From: Gonapodya sp. JEL0774
Lineage: Eukaryota; Monoblepharomycota; Monoblepharidomycetes; Monoblepharidales; Gonapodyaceae
DNA: 64,000 nt
NCBI GenBank assembly: GCA_027604505.1
Contig: JADIIX010000010.1
Coordinates: 124,001 to 188,000 of the forward strand
Direction: 5' to 3'
This document shows positions 22,671 to 37,992 of this stretch, one piece after another. Within the stretch, counting starts at the first letter, position 1. The number at the start of each line of letters is the position of its first letter. The notes under the pieces are model-generated. The model had not been told where the DNA came from. It ran no database searches and worked only from the letters and a program-made list of their open reading frames with translations. The position numbers were made by a program, and so were the translations under genes.

Positions 22671-25442
22671 TTAATAAAATGTCTTGCCAAGGAGTTCTGG
22701 CACGGGATGTTTGGCATAGAAATTGAGAACCTTTTTCACCCTCTCACACATCACCTCAGGCACCAAACCGAAGTGTTTGTACACAGCCTATCGAAACAAC
22801 AAAAGTGGGATTCACGAAACAGAGAGACTAAGGAGACATGGACGTTCGAGCGAGGTGCATCACGATAACTCACCGGGGCAGGAGCGCTGGCGCCAAAGGT
22901 TTCCACTCCGTAGCTTGCATGTGCCCACTTCTGCCAGCCGAAAGTGTGAGCAGCTTCAGCGCTGACGACAGGAATACCTCCACCGAGGACAGAGTTCTGG
23001 TACTCAAGAGGTTGTCTCTCGAAAAGCTCCAGACAGGGCGCGGAGACAACGCGCGACTACGCGGAAGTGCACAGCCGGATTGTAAAAATGAGTAAGGCAT
23101 GTGACGTTGCAACCAGTTATCAAAACGATTTACCTTGACTCCTTCGGTCGCGAGGAGCTTCGCAGTGTCCAGCATCAATGACACTTCCGATCCGGTTCCC
23201 ACCAAAACAACCTGTGCGTCTTTATCCTCTGTCACAATGTAAGCACCATGAGCGACTTTCTCAATACTGGAACCAGCAAGTTGAGGTAGGTTCTGCCGGC
23301 TCAGAGCGAATACCGATGGTCCGTGGGTGTTCTCCAAAGCAGCAACATAGGCTCCAGCAGTCTCGTTCCCATCCGCTGGCCGGAAAGTTAGCAAGTTTGG
23401 AGTAGCGCGGCAGTATGGAATTGCCTCCACTGGCTGATGAGTAGGCCCATCTTCACCCAAACCAATTCTGAGAGGGTTCACATGTTCCAGCAAAATGCGG
23501 TGTGGAATTAAAACAGCACTGCAACGATTTGACCCTTTCACTCACGAGTCATGAGTCATGATGTAGAGCACCTGAAGTTTACTCAGTGCCGAAAGGCGTA
23601 CGGCACCAGCAGCATACATGATGAAATTGAGGAAAGTGGCGCCGAAAGGAATGATACCACCGTATGCGGCAATACCATTGCAGATAGCGGCCATGCCATG
23701 CTCGCGAACACCGAATCGGAAGTAGCGGCCGCTGTAATCACCGAGCTTTGATCCATTCTATTATCCGACCCTGGTTGCTTCAATCCATTTTGACAGAACG
23801 CAAAACAGAATCTGATGCTCACTGGTTGGAACTCTTTCGCCCCTTTCCAGATGGTGTAATTTGAATGTGTCAAATCCGCGGACCCTCCGATGAATTCGGG
23901 AAGAACCAGAGCGATGGCGTTTATAACATTTTCTGAAGTTTTCCGAGTTCCCAACGCTGGACCAGAGGGATCGTACTTTGGAAGAGCGTTCTTCCAGTCT
24001 TTAGGGAGTTCACCCTTCAAACGCCGCTTGAACTCGGCACCCTGAAGTTCAAGCGTATGGATCAATCTCGAAAGAACAGACAACAAAGAATGTTTCTACC
24101 TCAGCTGGGAAAGTCTGAGTATACTTGTCGAGGAGAGCGTTCCATCCCTTCTCAGCAGCGGCACCGGTCTCCGCGATTTTGGCGTAGAACTCGTACACCT
24201 ACATCCCAAGAGCAATTGGCGCTTATTGGATCCTTCTCTATGAACAGCAGCCACTGGATGAAAACTCACGTCTTGGTCAACAGAAAAGAATTTCTCCGGG
24301 TCAAATCCGAACTTTTTCTTGGCCTCGGCAAGGTCAGCGGCAGCGAGGGGTGAACCGTGCACCTTCTCGGTGCCCTGTAGTTTCGAGCCAAACCCAATCG
24401 TAGTCCTGTCATAGTTCACAAAAAACTTAAGAAACATAGAGAAGAGAATGCCTCGGAAATCTTTCACACCTGACGCGGATGAGGCTGGGTTTATTCTTGA
24501 TAGCAACTGCTGCCTCGATGGCTTTGGCAAGACCCTCAAAGTCATTGTCTCCGTCAGCGACGACATCAGTATGCCAGCCGTATGACTCGAAGCGCTTGTT
24601 AACATCTTCCGTGAAGGCAAGCTCGGTGGAACCTTGAAATATGAAACGATTGTGCTTGAGGAAACAGTGAACCGCACAACCCATGATAATCACTTACCAT
24701 CAATTTGAATTTTGTTGTCATCGTACAGGACAATGAGGTTGCCGAGCTCAAGATGACCCGCAAGGGAAGCAGCTTCGCTTGCAACTCCCTCCTGAAGGCA
24801 GCCGTCACCGGCAATACAGAAAACCTTGTTGTCGACTATTGGAAAGTCGGGCTTGTTGAAGACGGCACCCATGTGCCGTTCGGCAGCAGCAAGCCCGACC
24901 GCGTTACTGATGCCCTGTCCGAGTGGTCCAGTAGTAACTTCGATGCCGTCGGTGTGGTGAACTTCAGGGTGGCCAGGAGTCCTGGTGGGAAAGTATGAAA
25001 CAAAATGCTCAGTCTGTAATTCCATATGCCAAGCCTATGCCTTTGATGTACTTACAAGCTGCCAAACTGGCGGAAGGCTTTAAGGTCGTCCATACTCAGT
25101 TTGTATCCCATCAAATGCAGCATGACGTACTGAAGGGCACAACCATGTCCATTGGAGAGCACAAACCGGTCTCTGTTGTACTATAAGCCACGAGAAGTTC
25201 ACTCAGTGACATAATATTCGAACGTACACGTGCTCTCAACCTGTGGAAGATCATCGACTCACCCAGTGAGAGTTCTTGGGGTTTCCACGGATGAATCTCG
25301 AGAAGAGGACGTGAGCCATAGGTGCGCAGCCCATCGGTGCCCCAGGGTGGCCCGAATTCGCCTTTTGGACTGTGTCAGCGGCTAGTACACGAATAGTGTT
25401 GATGGCTTTGCGGTCAATCTCGGTGAATGGAGCGACAGTCAT
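22671..25442 (-). CDS. TKL1: Transketolase
   Basis: Thiamine-diphosphate enzyme of the non-oxidative pentose-phosphate pathway that moves two-carbon units between sugar phosphates. The start at 25442 ([18 protein letters not shown]) leads into [20 protein letters not shown]. Next come [20 protein letters not shown] and the ThDP motif [19 protein letters not shown] ending in [10 protein letters not shown]. Later exons give [71 protein letters not shown] and [13 protein letters not shown]. The last exon is [20 protein letters not shown] ending GKTFY at 22671. About nine introns of 60-110 nt are visible. All domains (PP, Pyr, C-terminal) are present, so the gene is complete. Confidence 0.95.
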
Positions 25443-25861
25443 TGTAAAGGACGATGTGTGCAATGATGTGATAGAGCTGTGACGAAACAAATGGGTTAAG
25501 TGGTCAATGAATTGGTCCAAAAATGATTCCTCCGTGGTCCGAGTCCGACTGACGAGAGATGGAGAGCGGTACGCTGTACCAATAAATGATTTTTAAGCAC
25601 CAAACGACTCACGCTTGGGAGTTTACACGTGAATGGTGCTTAACACAAATCGATTCGGGCTTGTGAAGACGAGAAGCAGAACTTGAAAAGAAGGCGAAAT
25701 TTCGAACAAGAAGCTGTAACGGCAGGCGCAAAAGAATGAAGAATCCTATTGCGATGCGGTGATGCAAGTCTGGAAAATACGGAGAAAGGCTCTCGAATTC
25801 GAATTGGATTCGGGAATGAGTGGTCTAGTCGGACCTTCGCCACATTACGGGAAGTTTTGCC
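25443..25861. promoter_or_regulatory. Intergenic region between divergent transketolase and ankyrin genes
   Basis: About 420 bp of AT-rich sequence between two divergently transcribed genes. The 5' limit of the ankyrin gene is uncertain, so its first exon or leader may reach into this region. Confidence 0.35.
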
Positions 25862-28800
25862 ATGAGTGCAAATCAAATCATTCTCAATGCACGTATTGCT
25901 CATTCATTTGCCAGACTTGAGAACCACCGCTGGAGAATTGTTCCCCTACGCAATAGAAAGAAGTGGTCGATGTACGGATTAAACAAGCCATTGCATAATG
26001 GTAATGTGAAAGTAGTCCAAATGAGATAAGATTCTGCACACCGAAACATCTGCCAAACCAGACGAGTGCTTGCCCATCTCTCTTAGACTACTATTGAATG
26101 TACTTGAACTCATGCACTACTTATGCGCTCGTAGTGGTCAAAGTTTTGATCTTCTGAGGGGACTCAGATCACTCTCAAATATGATGTTTATGGTCCACAC
26201 ACTCTTTCTTGAACTATACCCCCATACTAATGGGGCACAAAAAATTAAGTGGGTTGGTGCTGACCACAGCCTGAGTGATCTTGCCGAAGGTGGCCTGTTC
26301 ACATGTGGCCTGTCGTACAGTTTAATAAATTGCAACTGGGTTGCCATCAATTTACCAATGGCGTACGCCAAATCATGGCTTAGTGCACAGGAATCTTTCA
26401 TTAAAAGAGAAGCGTTCGGCGCCAGAGAGCGAGATCGGGAGAATCAATTGAGAACTGACTTTGCTCAGGGTGTTGACAAAGACCAGTACGAGAATCTCCT
26501 CAATGTTTTCGATGAATCAATTTCGGAAGCATGGAAGTATGCAAAGAGATTCGAGGAAGACTCCAAGGTTCGCTCAGATTCTTACGGGGTTGGTCGAGCA
26601 GGCGACTCTCGCGAACTTATCTGCATGCTCTCACCTTCATTACGGCAAAAGGTTCCGGTTCTTTTCCCTCTTAAATGGCCCCCACCTGCCTCTTCACCGG
26701 CGGTGGTTTCACGCGATGAGTTCAACACTAACTGGCGCACATTCACCGAGGTGAGCGACTTTTTGACGCTGAAACAGCCAGCATTGTTTTTTTCACTCGG
26801 TGTCTAGGGATCTCTCCAATATCTTGACTGGTCGAACATATTTGCTGCCGGCGGTGCCGTGCAAGCGTGTGTGAGTTCTGGTGTCGCCGAATTGAAAGAG
26901 GTTTCCGGGATGCGCGAATCCGACATTTTGCCGCAACATCTACTCAACAGCTCTCCCCTCTTCCCCCCCACGTTCAACCTTCTATCGCGGGTCGACGTGA
27001 CTACTTGAGAACGGCCTTTCCGGCAGCGGATATCGATCTGTTCATTTGGGGCCTGACGGAAGACGCCGCAAAGAAGAAGATGGAGGAAATCTACCAGGTT
27101 GGTCACATTGTGCCTTTTCAAACTCGCTCAAGTTCAATGCATTTTGGCTTCTACTCCTCGAACGGGACCCTTTTTCTGGGTAAAGGCAATCGCCTCCACC
27201 GTTCCTTTTGACATCGTCGCCATCCGTTCGTCTCACGCTGTGTCAATTGTATCACAATTCCCCTTCCGGCACATTCAAGTGAGGAGTTGACTCTTTTTGC
27301 TTGATTATGGATATACGCGCTGACAATCCCAAACGGACGCTCATACTTAGCTCATTCTTCGCCTTTACAGTTCTCCCTCTGAAATCCTGGCCGGCTTCGA
27401 TGTCGATTCTTGTTCAGTTGGCTTCGATGGGACCGATGTATGGTCCACCCCGAGAGCACACCTTGCAACAGTCTTGAGGCGAAATTACGTTGATATGTCC
27501 AGGCGGAGCCCGAGCTACGAAGTCAGACTTGCGAAGTACGCCCAGAGAGGATTCGAAGTAGTTGCTGAGGGGTTGAAAAGATCACGAATAGGTCCGGATT
27601 GTTTGTTTTTACGCGCTGCTAGAGGAGTTTTGGCTTTTGACACCAAATGGGACCAGACCCACAGTTGTTTGAACGACCTTTCGAAAAGGTTCAAGGACTT
27701 GCCCGCCTTCTGTTGCTTGAATCTTTTCCAACTCCGGCAGATCGCATGACATACAAGGAAAAGGTAAGGGAACACAAGCTAAGACCTCCACACGAGCGTG
27801 CAGGAGAGTATCGGAGACGAGCGAGAGGGAGTGATCTTACAGGTAATGGAGTGGACTCCAACGATTACTCGAGCGTGTTTATGCCGTACGGTGGGTGATC
27901 ATGTCATCAGAGGTACGACTCATGATGAGATTATGTTTTGATTCTCGTGGATCTCCCTTTAATATATTTCAGGGGAGGGGTGGACAGCCAGTCGTATCGT
28001 CCGCAAAGCTCAGCAAAAGGATTACGTCTTGAACTCTCCGTACACGCGCAAGTTTCTTCGCTCCACAACGCACCATCAACATCCGTGTTTCTGGGGGAGC
28101 ATGACCGATGTGTGTTTTCAATATGGAGTCTTACTGACATTCATGAGCACAAGGCACCTCATTTCTACCATTTATTCAGATCCTTGGCGACCTTTGCGGA
28201 CAATGTCCTGCATTTCCATCCGACCGCGACGCAAAAGAGGATGATCTCTTTGTCCACGGATCCTTATCCTTTATCACGCATAACCCTGGCCGCCAGCAAA
28301 TTGGTTCTTTCAATCCCATCACTGAAGGGGACTGGACAGCCGGTGCTTACATCATGGAGGATGTTGAGGGATTGTTCACGGCGATTGCTGCATGTGACGT
28401 CGCGAAAGTGAAGCTCATCGTATCTCAAGGTGTCGACGTAAACGCGAGAGATTATGTGGGAAGGTCGCCTATCCATTTGACTATCTTGTGCGATGCAACG
28501 GAGATCCTGGAGGTGTTATTGGAAGCCGGCGCCAAAATATCGGTGGCTATTCCAGACGGAAGAAGCACTCTACACTTGTGTGCAGAATATGGTCGACTTG
28601 AAGCAGCGAAGGTGAGCTGAGTGCTTGACCTCCGCTGTGTGTGGTCTCCATTGTGGCGCTAATCGTGAACCATCGGCAGCTCATTCTGCGTAGAAATCAA
28701 AGAAATCTGGAACTTAAAACCGCCCGCGAATCTGCGGCTGTCAAGCGCATGGTGCCTGATGAAGAGCAGAGACTTGCGGATGTTGATGAGTCTAACACCA

Positions 28801-31800
28801 ACACCAACTCCGATTACGACATCGTATCTAGGAGCGAAGAGAGTTTTGTTGAGTAAGTTCATGGCACGAGGGCGGTGATGTTTTCTTTGCTAGCTTTGAT
28901 GTAGATGAATTAACTCATTTATTTGAAATCGACGATAAGTGTTTCACTTGAAATTAACAACAATAGGATCGATGAACCTTTCAATCCATTCCAAAAAGCA
29001 CCAACGGAACTCGTCGATGCCGTGGATCCATCCTCTGACGACATCATAGATTTGGACTTTGAGGATTGGGATATGAAAGTCTGTGATTGTACCATTTTCC
29101 CTTATCCCGCCGATATATCCAACGCAGTCCGCATCTACAGATGACTGCACTGCAGTGTGCCATCTTTTACGGAGAACTGGAACTTGTCAAAATCTTGATT
29201 GGCGCCGGTGCTTCAAAGAACAGAATGATGCCAATCGAGTATCTTTTGAATGGATGGCAAAAGAAGAAGTGAGTATGAATGAAAGGTTGGTCACACTGTT
29301 GCCCCGTGGACTAAACGTTTCGAAGAGGCGTTCTTTCACCTCTTGTTCTAGCTATGGCGTGTCCGAATAGAGAAGCTGGAAAGAAAGTACTCAGGTATGA
29401 CGGGAATTGTTTTTGGAATCATGTCCAGCGCAGGTGTTCTGATGATCTTTGACAAAGTTTCCTCATCGAAGAGAATGTTCCTGTCAATCAAGTCGACCAT
29501 AACTATGCAACTCCAGTCGCTATTGCCATTCAGCAGGGTCTCACCGAGTTTGTGCGACTACTCCTGGATGAGCATCCACGTACACGACTGTCCCTCAACT
29601 TCCCGATAATAGTGCAGAACGAAGTGGTCACTCCCATGCGCCTTGCAGTGGAAACTGCGGATTTGGAGATCATCAAGTTAGTTCACGATAGGGGTGGCAA
29701 GACCGCCATGGACGAATCTGATGGCAAGCGGGCGATTTCAGTCATGAAAAAGGTAACAATGACCGAGTTTCGGAGGTGTTTTCAATAGTTGTTCACCAAA
29801 GTAATGTTCGGACTGGATATTCAGGGTACAAACCCAACCATCTATTGGCTTCGCGTGAGTGTGGTGTGGCTGGACCCCTGAGAAAGGCTGAAATCAACCG
29901 TGTTACTTGGATCAGTCCGTAGACCCCATCGGGATTGTTAATATGACGCGTCAACCCCTGGAAGTCGCTGTTAGCCAAGCGAATATCCAGATCATTACCT
30001 TTCTATTGGAGTCGGGAGCCAATCCGAACATCCCCGTACGGGGCTCCGATCGATTGCTTCTGGACAACCTAAGACAAACAATCAAAGACACGGAATCCAC
30101 ATTGTCCAAGTACCGCGGCAATCCTGATCCAAATGATTTTATTTCCGATAAGCAGTATTTTTGGCAACTGGCTGAAACAGGAAGTTGGCGAAAGTGGTAT
30201 TTGGGATTGTCACTTGACATGGTAAGCACACCACACTTCACGTCACAAGTAAAAGCAACCTTAGAATTTTTTTTTCAGGAATTCTCCTGGAACCCAAATC
30301 CGCCTAGTGCGCCTTGGGGGATTGAACCCCTCCAGCCTGATAATGATGAAATCGGCAATCTCATCGAGCAAGAAGCAAAAGACGCGAAAACGGAATTGCC
30401 TAAATTTTTGACCCCAGAAGAAGTGCAGAATTGGAACATTGGGATTGTGTCGAAACGCTTAGATCGACTCCGAGCATGCGAACAGATTCTTCAGAGGTTT
30501 GGGGCCAAGGTATGAGATTAACTTTAACCCTCAGGACCACTGAGAGTTACATTGGTAATTCTTTTGAAACTCGCGCAGACTTTCGAAGAAGTAAATCCTA
30601 CGGTCCGCTCGACGCCCAAAAGCGAAGCCATACCCGACACTGCCGTACGAAGAGATCCTATGCGAACCGCTTATGAGTATTACGGTGGTGATGCCAATCA
30701 AACGGTATGGTCACGAACTGCTCTCTGTCTGCAACTTAGAGCTTATCAAACATCATCAATTTCCATTATTGCCATCCACTGCAAAGAAAAAATTTGGATG
30801 GACGACTGCACAGCCCGGCGAAGAAGCGGAACGTTACCACTCTTTATTTGAGGCTTGCTTCAGAGGCCAGTCAGAGCGTATCATGGAGCTGACGTTGCAT
30901 GCGAAACCCGGCCACGACGTTCTTGTTGCCTCTCGCGTGGCGGTTTTAGGTGGCAATCTGACGCCGTTTACAGTTGCTATCTATTTTGGACATCTTGATT
31001 GCTTGAAGGCTTTACTTCTAGCAGCAAATCATCAGTATGTTCCTGAGGAAGAAAAGAAGCAGGCCAAGGAGCTCGGGAAGCTTGCCAAGTTAAGCAACAG
31101 GACGCCTGTGCCAGAGCCAGAAGAGGTAATCACCAAAAGATTCAAATTGTTGTGTTTAGTTACCTCTCTAAGAATATTTCGCATTGTGACACAGCTGTCC
31201 GATGAGGACGACGATTCTGATGGAGAATTTGAAGGAAAGCAGGATGCGAGGTGGGATCCACAAGTGCTGGATCAACCCGAATCTCCGAAGGAACGCCTAA
31301 TATCACCACTGCGGGCGGCCGATCTACTCTTAATGCGCTCAAGACTGCAGGTAATGTTTCGTACGGTTGAAGCTGCCGGCAATCGGGCCATGAACTCATT
31401 TTTCGTTTGTCGTGTGTGCTTGCTTGTGTGATGCAGAACAGAACACTGTTTTCAAATATACTAACTGACGAAGAAATTGTGAGATGCTTTATAAGGCTGA
31501 AGTTTGACTATCTGACATTCCAACCTGTCATTTTAAAAATCTTCCTTTTTTCAGACATTAATGTCTACCAGACTCTATACGGACACAGATGGTTTCGGGA
31601 TTCTTGCAATCAGAGGCTCCGAGGAGATGATGAATGCAGTGGTCGCGCATCTCAAAGAGTTGGATGCTCACCAGATTGTCGGAACTCTTGGAAAACTTGG
31701 GAAGAACGTAATTGGTGGTGATGGATTACAGCCGAAGTACAATCTATGCAGCGAAATATCAAATTCCCCAGGGAATTTAGGATCTCTCTTACAAAAGGAT

Positions 31801-33637
31801 TCTCCCGTCTACTGGTCTGTTTTTATCGACATTCACTCATCTGAGGCTAAGAACCTTATATTGTCATTTTTTTCTATCAGGGCGACTTGCGCAGGAAATG
31901 TTGGAGTTCTCCGTTTGCTTATTAGGAATGGGTTGGGGGGGCTAAGCCCAGACGTTCTGCTTACACGTGATCAAAAGCGAAAACTCGAAGAATCACGTAC
32001 TGCCAAAGAGGTTCAAGAAGCGGACGAATCGTCATCCCCTGACGCTATGGCGAACAGGCCCTATCGAAAACTTTTGATCACCCGAGGGGAAAAGAAGCCA
32101 ATCACACATATCGTGGACGGAGAACGGACAGACGACCTTGAGGCTGGTGATAACGATTTTTTTAATTACAATTCACCTCCCAAAGCTGTGGGTTTCTGAT
32201 GCTCGTTCAATTTGTGATTATCTCTCCATCTTCCTTTCTTCCAGTCCCTGGTCCACATTGCTGTACTTCATGGCCGCGAATCGATTCTGGCGTACTTGCT
32301 CTCCAACGACTTAGTTGATGATATCTCCGAGTTTGTCACTAATTATCCGGATGACCCTCGATCACTTCAGTTCAGAGAGAAGCCGGGCGACAGAGACCTT
32401 TTCATTGACGTCGTAATTAGGGGGTACCCGCATCCGAGACACGGAGATCACACTGTGGTCCATTATGCCGGTAAGAGCACCGACACTCACGGATTGTGTT
32501 TCTTCATTAATTGGAGCTCTTTGGCTAGTCTTCGGAAATCAACCGAGTATGCTCATCACCTATGTCACTTGGTTCTCTAATCGATTCAAGAACGACAAGG
32601 TATTCAGTGTTGGATGAGACACAAGCTTCGAAGCTCATTCGTGTTTCGCCATTGCTCTCGTGTGTCAGGTGTCCGACTTCCTTGAGACCAAGAACCGAGA
32701 AGGAATCACGCCTCTTCATCTTGCTGCTTCTCTTAACTTCTCGGAAATGGTGAAAGTGCTTTTGGATCTTGGAGCGGACTGTTTCAACACCGACTATAAC
32801 AGGGGCTGGAATATTGCTCATTTTGCGAGGTTCGCGTGAATATTACTCGAAAGGCTCATACATAAGGTTGCTCATCCCCGCTTTGATTCTAGCCACCACG
32901 GGAGACTCAGCGTTTTTGTTGTTTTGATGTCAGCTCTCAAGAATGATACGCTGAGGCAACTTGTGAACAGCTCATCTAAGATGTTCCTACACACCCCGTT
33001 AATGATCGCCAGTGCTCAGGGGCACCACCGAGTTGTTAACTTCCTGGCCAGCTTTAATGGAGCGCAAGCGGACCTTCTTTCTCGAACGGCCCTCGATCTT
33101 GCAGTCCAAGCTTCCTCACTTGACTCTGTGAAAGCTCTTCTCGCCGAAAATGGAGCCGATAGCGTTCTCGCTAAGGAGAGCTTGTCTGGATTCACTCCCA
33201 TCGGTACCGCCAGTCACCTGTTGCGGAAAACTCTTCACGATGGTCAACTTACCCAGTTGCTACCAGTCACACAAAAGGTGAAGAGGGACTGGCCTAAGCG
33301 GAAAGGATTGGAGGGCAATAACTCTGAAGTGCTCTCGCTTGAACGAGACATTGTTTCTGTTTACAACGTGGTAGCAGAGGCGAGCGTGACAGCAAGTCCC
33401 CAACCGAGGACAATTGTTCCTCTGAATGATGTTATGCGGGCCATTGAGTCATTCGTTCCAGAAAAAGCACCCTATTACTGGCCAAATGGTTCAGAGGCCC
33501 CTGAGCACACTCTCGACATTCGAGAAAAATATGTTGCGAGGTTCAGGAGGACCACCAGCATTAAGGCTCGTGTTCGGGGTAGCTATTGGGTCTTTGGAAC
33601 CGCCAGCATCACGAGGGATAGTGTGATGAACATATAA
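25862..33637 (+). CDS. Giant ankyrin-repeat protein with N-terminal GG...DIDLF domain (uncharacterised fungal family)
   Basis: Belongs to a large uncharacterised fungal ankyrin family. N-terminal domain: LDWSNIFAAGGAVQAC (26823-26870), FPAADIDLFIWGLTEDAAKK (exon from 26951), IVSQFPFRHIQ-LILRLYSSP, AGFDVDSCSVGFDGTDVWST, VDMSRRSPSYEVRLAKYAQR, KVQGLARLLLLESFPTP, HHQHPCFWGSMTDV, GDLCGQCPAF and PGRQQIGSFNPITEGDWTAG. Next comes a long ankyrin array (GVDVNARDYVGRSPIHL, GAKISVAIPDGRSTLHLCAE and later repeats to about 33200), broken by acidic linkers. A unique C-terminal tail ends at 33637. There are more than 20 short introns. The GG and DxD spacing recalls a Pol-beta-type nucleotidyltransferase, but this is inference. 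The first certain exon begins at 26087. An ATG at 25862 joins it in phase through a donor at about 25979, so the start is tentative. Subcellular role unknown. Confidence 0.75.
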
Positions 33638-33997
33638 CGAACCTGAAAGAAAGTTCTGAAGACAGCGACGCTCAGTTTCTGGAGCGTTCATAGTTACCTT
33701 TGAAATTTCGAAGTTTCCTCGTGAAGGGACTTCCTTGCATCACACGGGTACTGAGGAGTAGTGCGCCGCACAATAGAGATGGTTCCGGTCCTAATCTATT
33801 ATGAGTACCTCTCCTTGAGTACCAAGATAACAATTCACTGTTCTAGACATACGAGAGATAGTGTGCAGCATGTTGCAATGTGTGCAAAAATTTTCTAACT
33901 CGCCTCCAGCAACCAACCAACGTGCAGTCTCGTTTTCCCTCAATTACTCTCTTCATACCTCATCGACCCCTCGTCATGTTCTTCAACCAAGTCCGCC
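33638..33997. other. Intergenic region between convergent ankyrin and S6 kinase genes
   Basis: About 360 bp, AT-rich, between two 3' ends. A short plus-strand frame (MFFNQVRLSNLSTVRCQSAP, from about 33976) overlaps the kinase C terminus and looks vaguely like a mitochondrial presequence. I found no continuation, so it is not called. Confidence 0.35.
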
Positions 33998-36202
<2,205 letters not shown>

Positions 36203-36625
36203 AGAGTATCGAGAGGGGGATCGTGGAGGAGATTGTGAGTGTGAGTTGGACGGTGAAAAATGGTGGTGTGCGTGGTGAGGGTAATTGGGGGAATGAGATC
36301 CGGTCCGTAATGGTACGGACGGTGCGGAGGGGGAAAGAAGGTTTGCCGGAGCGGGTGGGAGGTCGGCAGTTGATTCGTAAGGTTCATCGAGGGGAATGAC
36401 AAGGGAGATGCTTTATAATTAAGGGTTCCAGCATGGAGGGAAGTCAGTCAGGTGTGAATGGTGGAGGGCAACCAAAACATTCACTCTCGTTTACTTCGAA
36501 CCGTTCCATTGTGGTTCTGACGTGAAAGCAGGGACAGATTGATTACGTTGACGTGCAAGCGTGCTTTTAACCCTCCCAAGTATCCGCGAACTCCCCTCTC
36601 TGAACAGAGTCTCCATGCTCCATCC
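36203..36625. other. Intergenic region upstream of the S6 kinase
   Basis: About 420 bp between the S6K start and the end of the next minus-strand gene. It contains mixed purine-rich runs (36290-36350) and no recognisable gene. Likely promoter. Confidence 0.35.
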
Positions 36626-37992
36626 TCAATCACCCTCTAGCGCATTGGTGGTCGGGGTAGGCCACTCCTTGTGGCTACCATCTTTCAAATCCCTAATACC
36701 GCTCAAGGTATCTCGCACTTGGTTCGCAAACTTTGTTCCTCTCGCGTACTCCACACGGCAGGGAGAGAGTTTGCCCTGAAGGCAACCAACCGTGAGAGAA
36801 ATCTGATTGACACTGCCCTCTATCTGCTCTCCTCTATCCATAATATCCACCGCAATTATCTGTCCTCTGGCAGTCGTCACTCTCAAACTCACCTCGCCGC
36901 ACTCCCTCTGGTCCTGCCACTCCCCCCCATGATCCCATTGCCGTATGGGCTTGCACCAAACGCCGGATCAACATCCGCATCTACTGTAGGATCAAACTGC
37001 ATTCCGCTCGCGGCGTCGTGGTCGTGACCGTTGCCTGTACCGTGAGCCACATTATCACCCATGCTTAAAGTGTGGCCGTTACCATTGAAATTCGCGATGT
37101 GGAACGACCCAGCAGACGCTGATGCGTTTGGTGAAACATTCGTGGAAACAGTAAGGTCTGGATCACGGTACACTGCCGAGTCCCACACGTGTTGGACATA
37201 TTGGTCGGAGTAGTCCTGATCCACGTCTCCGTCGGCGTCTGAAAAATCGTCGGCAGGAGATTCAATGTCTTGGTCAACTTCGGTGGATGCGCCGGTACCC
37301 GTATCGAAGCCATCGTCGGGGAAGGATTCCAGTGTAGAGGGAAGGGGTTTGAGGAGAGTTATCGGGGAGTCAGGGCGACCGCCACCACGGCTGCTACCGC
37401 CATTGACAGCACCGAAAGCACCACCTCCGCCAGAGCTGTCCAGGCCGTCTCCGACGGAGGAGGTGGTGGACGGAGAGGCGGATGAAGGTCGTAGAAGCGG
37501 AGAGAGAGCGGATTTTGGAGTTGGAGATTTGAGGTGTGGACGAGGAAAGGGCAGAGGAGATGGGAAGGCGATATTGGTTGGCGTAGTTGTTGTTGGTGTG
37601 ATAACAGAAGGAGGGAGAGGAGACATGGGCGATGTGGGTGATAGTGCAGGGGAAGGCAGTCGAGTCTCTGACGGAAAAGGCTGCTGCGCATTCTGTGAAT
37701 TGCGAGTCTTTTTCTTTGTCTTTCCGCGCACAGAGACAGATGTGGTGTTCTTGTCTTGGTGTTCGCGACCGCTGCGAACCACCGACACTTCTCCTGTCTG
37801 TCTCCCACCGCTGCTCTGGCTTCTCATGGGACTACCAATGCTGCATCCCTGATCCCCCAGTTCTGTCTCTGTCCCTCCAATTCCATCGGTGCCATCCAAC
37901 CCCGCTGCCCGTAACTCCACCATTCCACCCTCGCCGGCGGTCGCAGCTTCCCTCTCCTTTGCCTTGCGCGTCTTCTTTCCCTTGCCACCCAT
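36626..37992 (-). CDS. Low-complexity protein of unknown function with a short ordered C-terminal domain
   Basis: I do not recognise this protein. From the ATG at 37992 it has a Lys/Arg-rich start (MGGKGKKTRKAKEREAA), then about 300 residues rich in Ser, Pro, Thr and Gly, and an acidic stretch (PADDFSDADGDVDQDYSDQY). This frame closes at 36889. In another frame just downstream lies an ordered, protein-like stretch: WQDQRECGEVSLRVTTARGQ, then ISLTVGCLQGKLSPCRVEYA, then NQVRDTLSGIRDL. An intron within about 36940-37100 must switch to this frame, for example one ending in the AAG before CCCATACGG. The basic head suggests nuclear or nucleolar location, which is inference. Gene end at 36626 is the first stop in the second frame. 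Confidence 0.5.

Noticed and set aside
37265-37852. 195-codon plus-strand frame
   Set aside because: Antisense to the Ser/Pro-rich protein starting at 37992; Gly/Arg/Val-rich with no recognisable domain.
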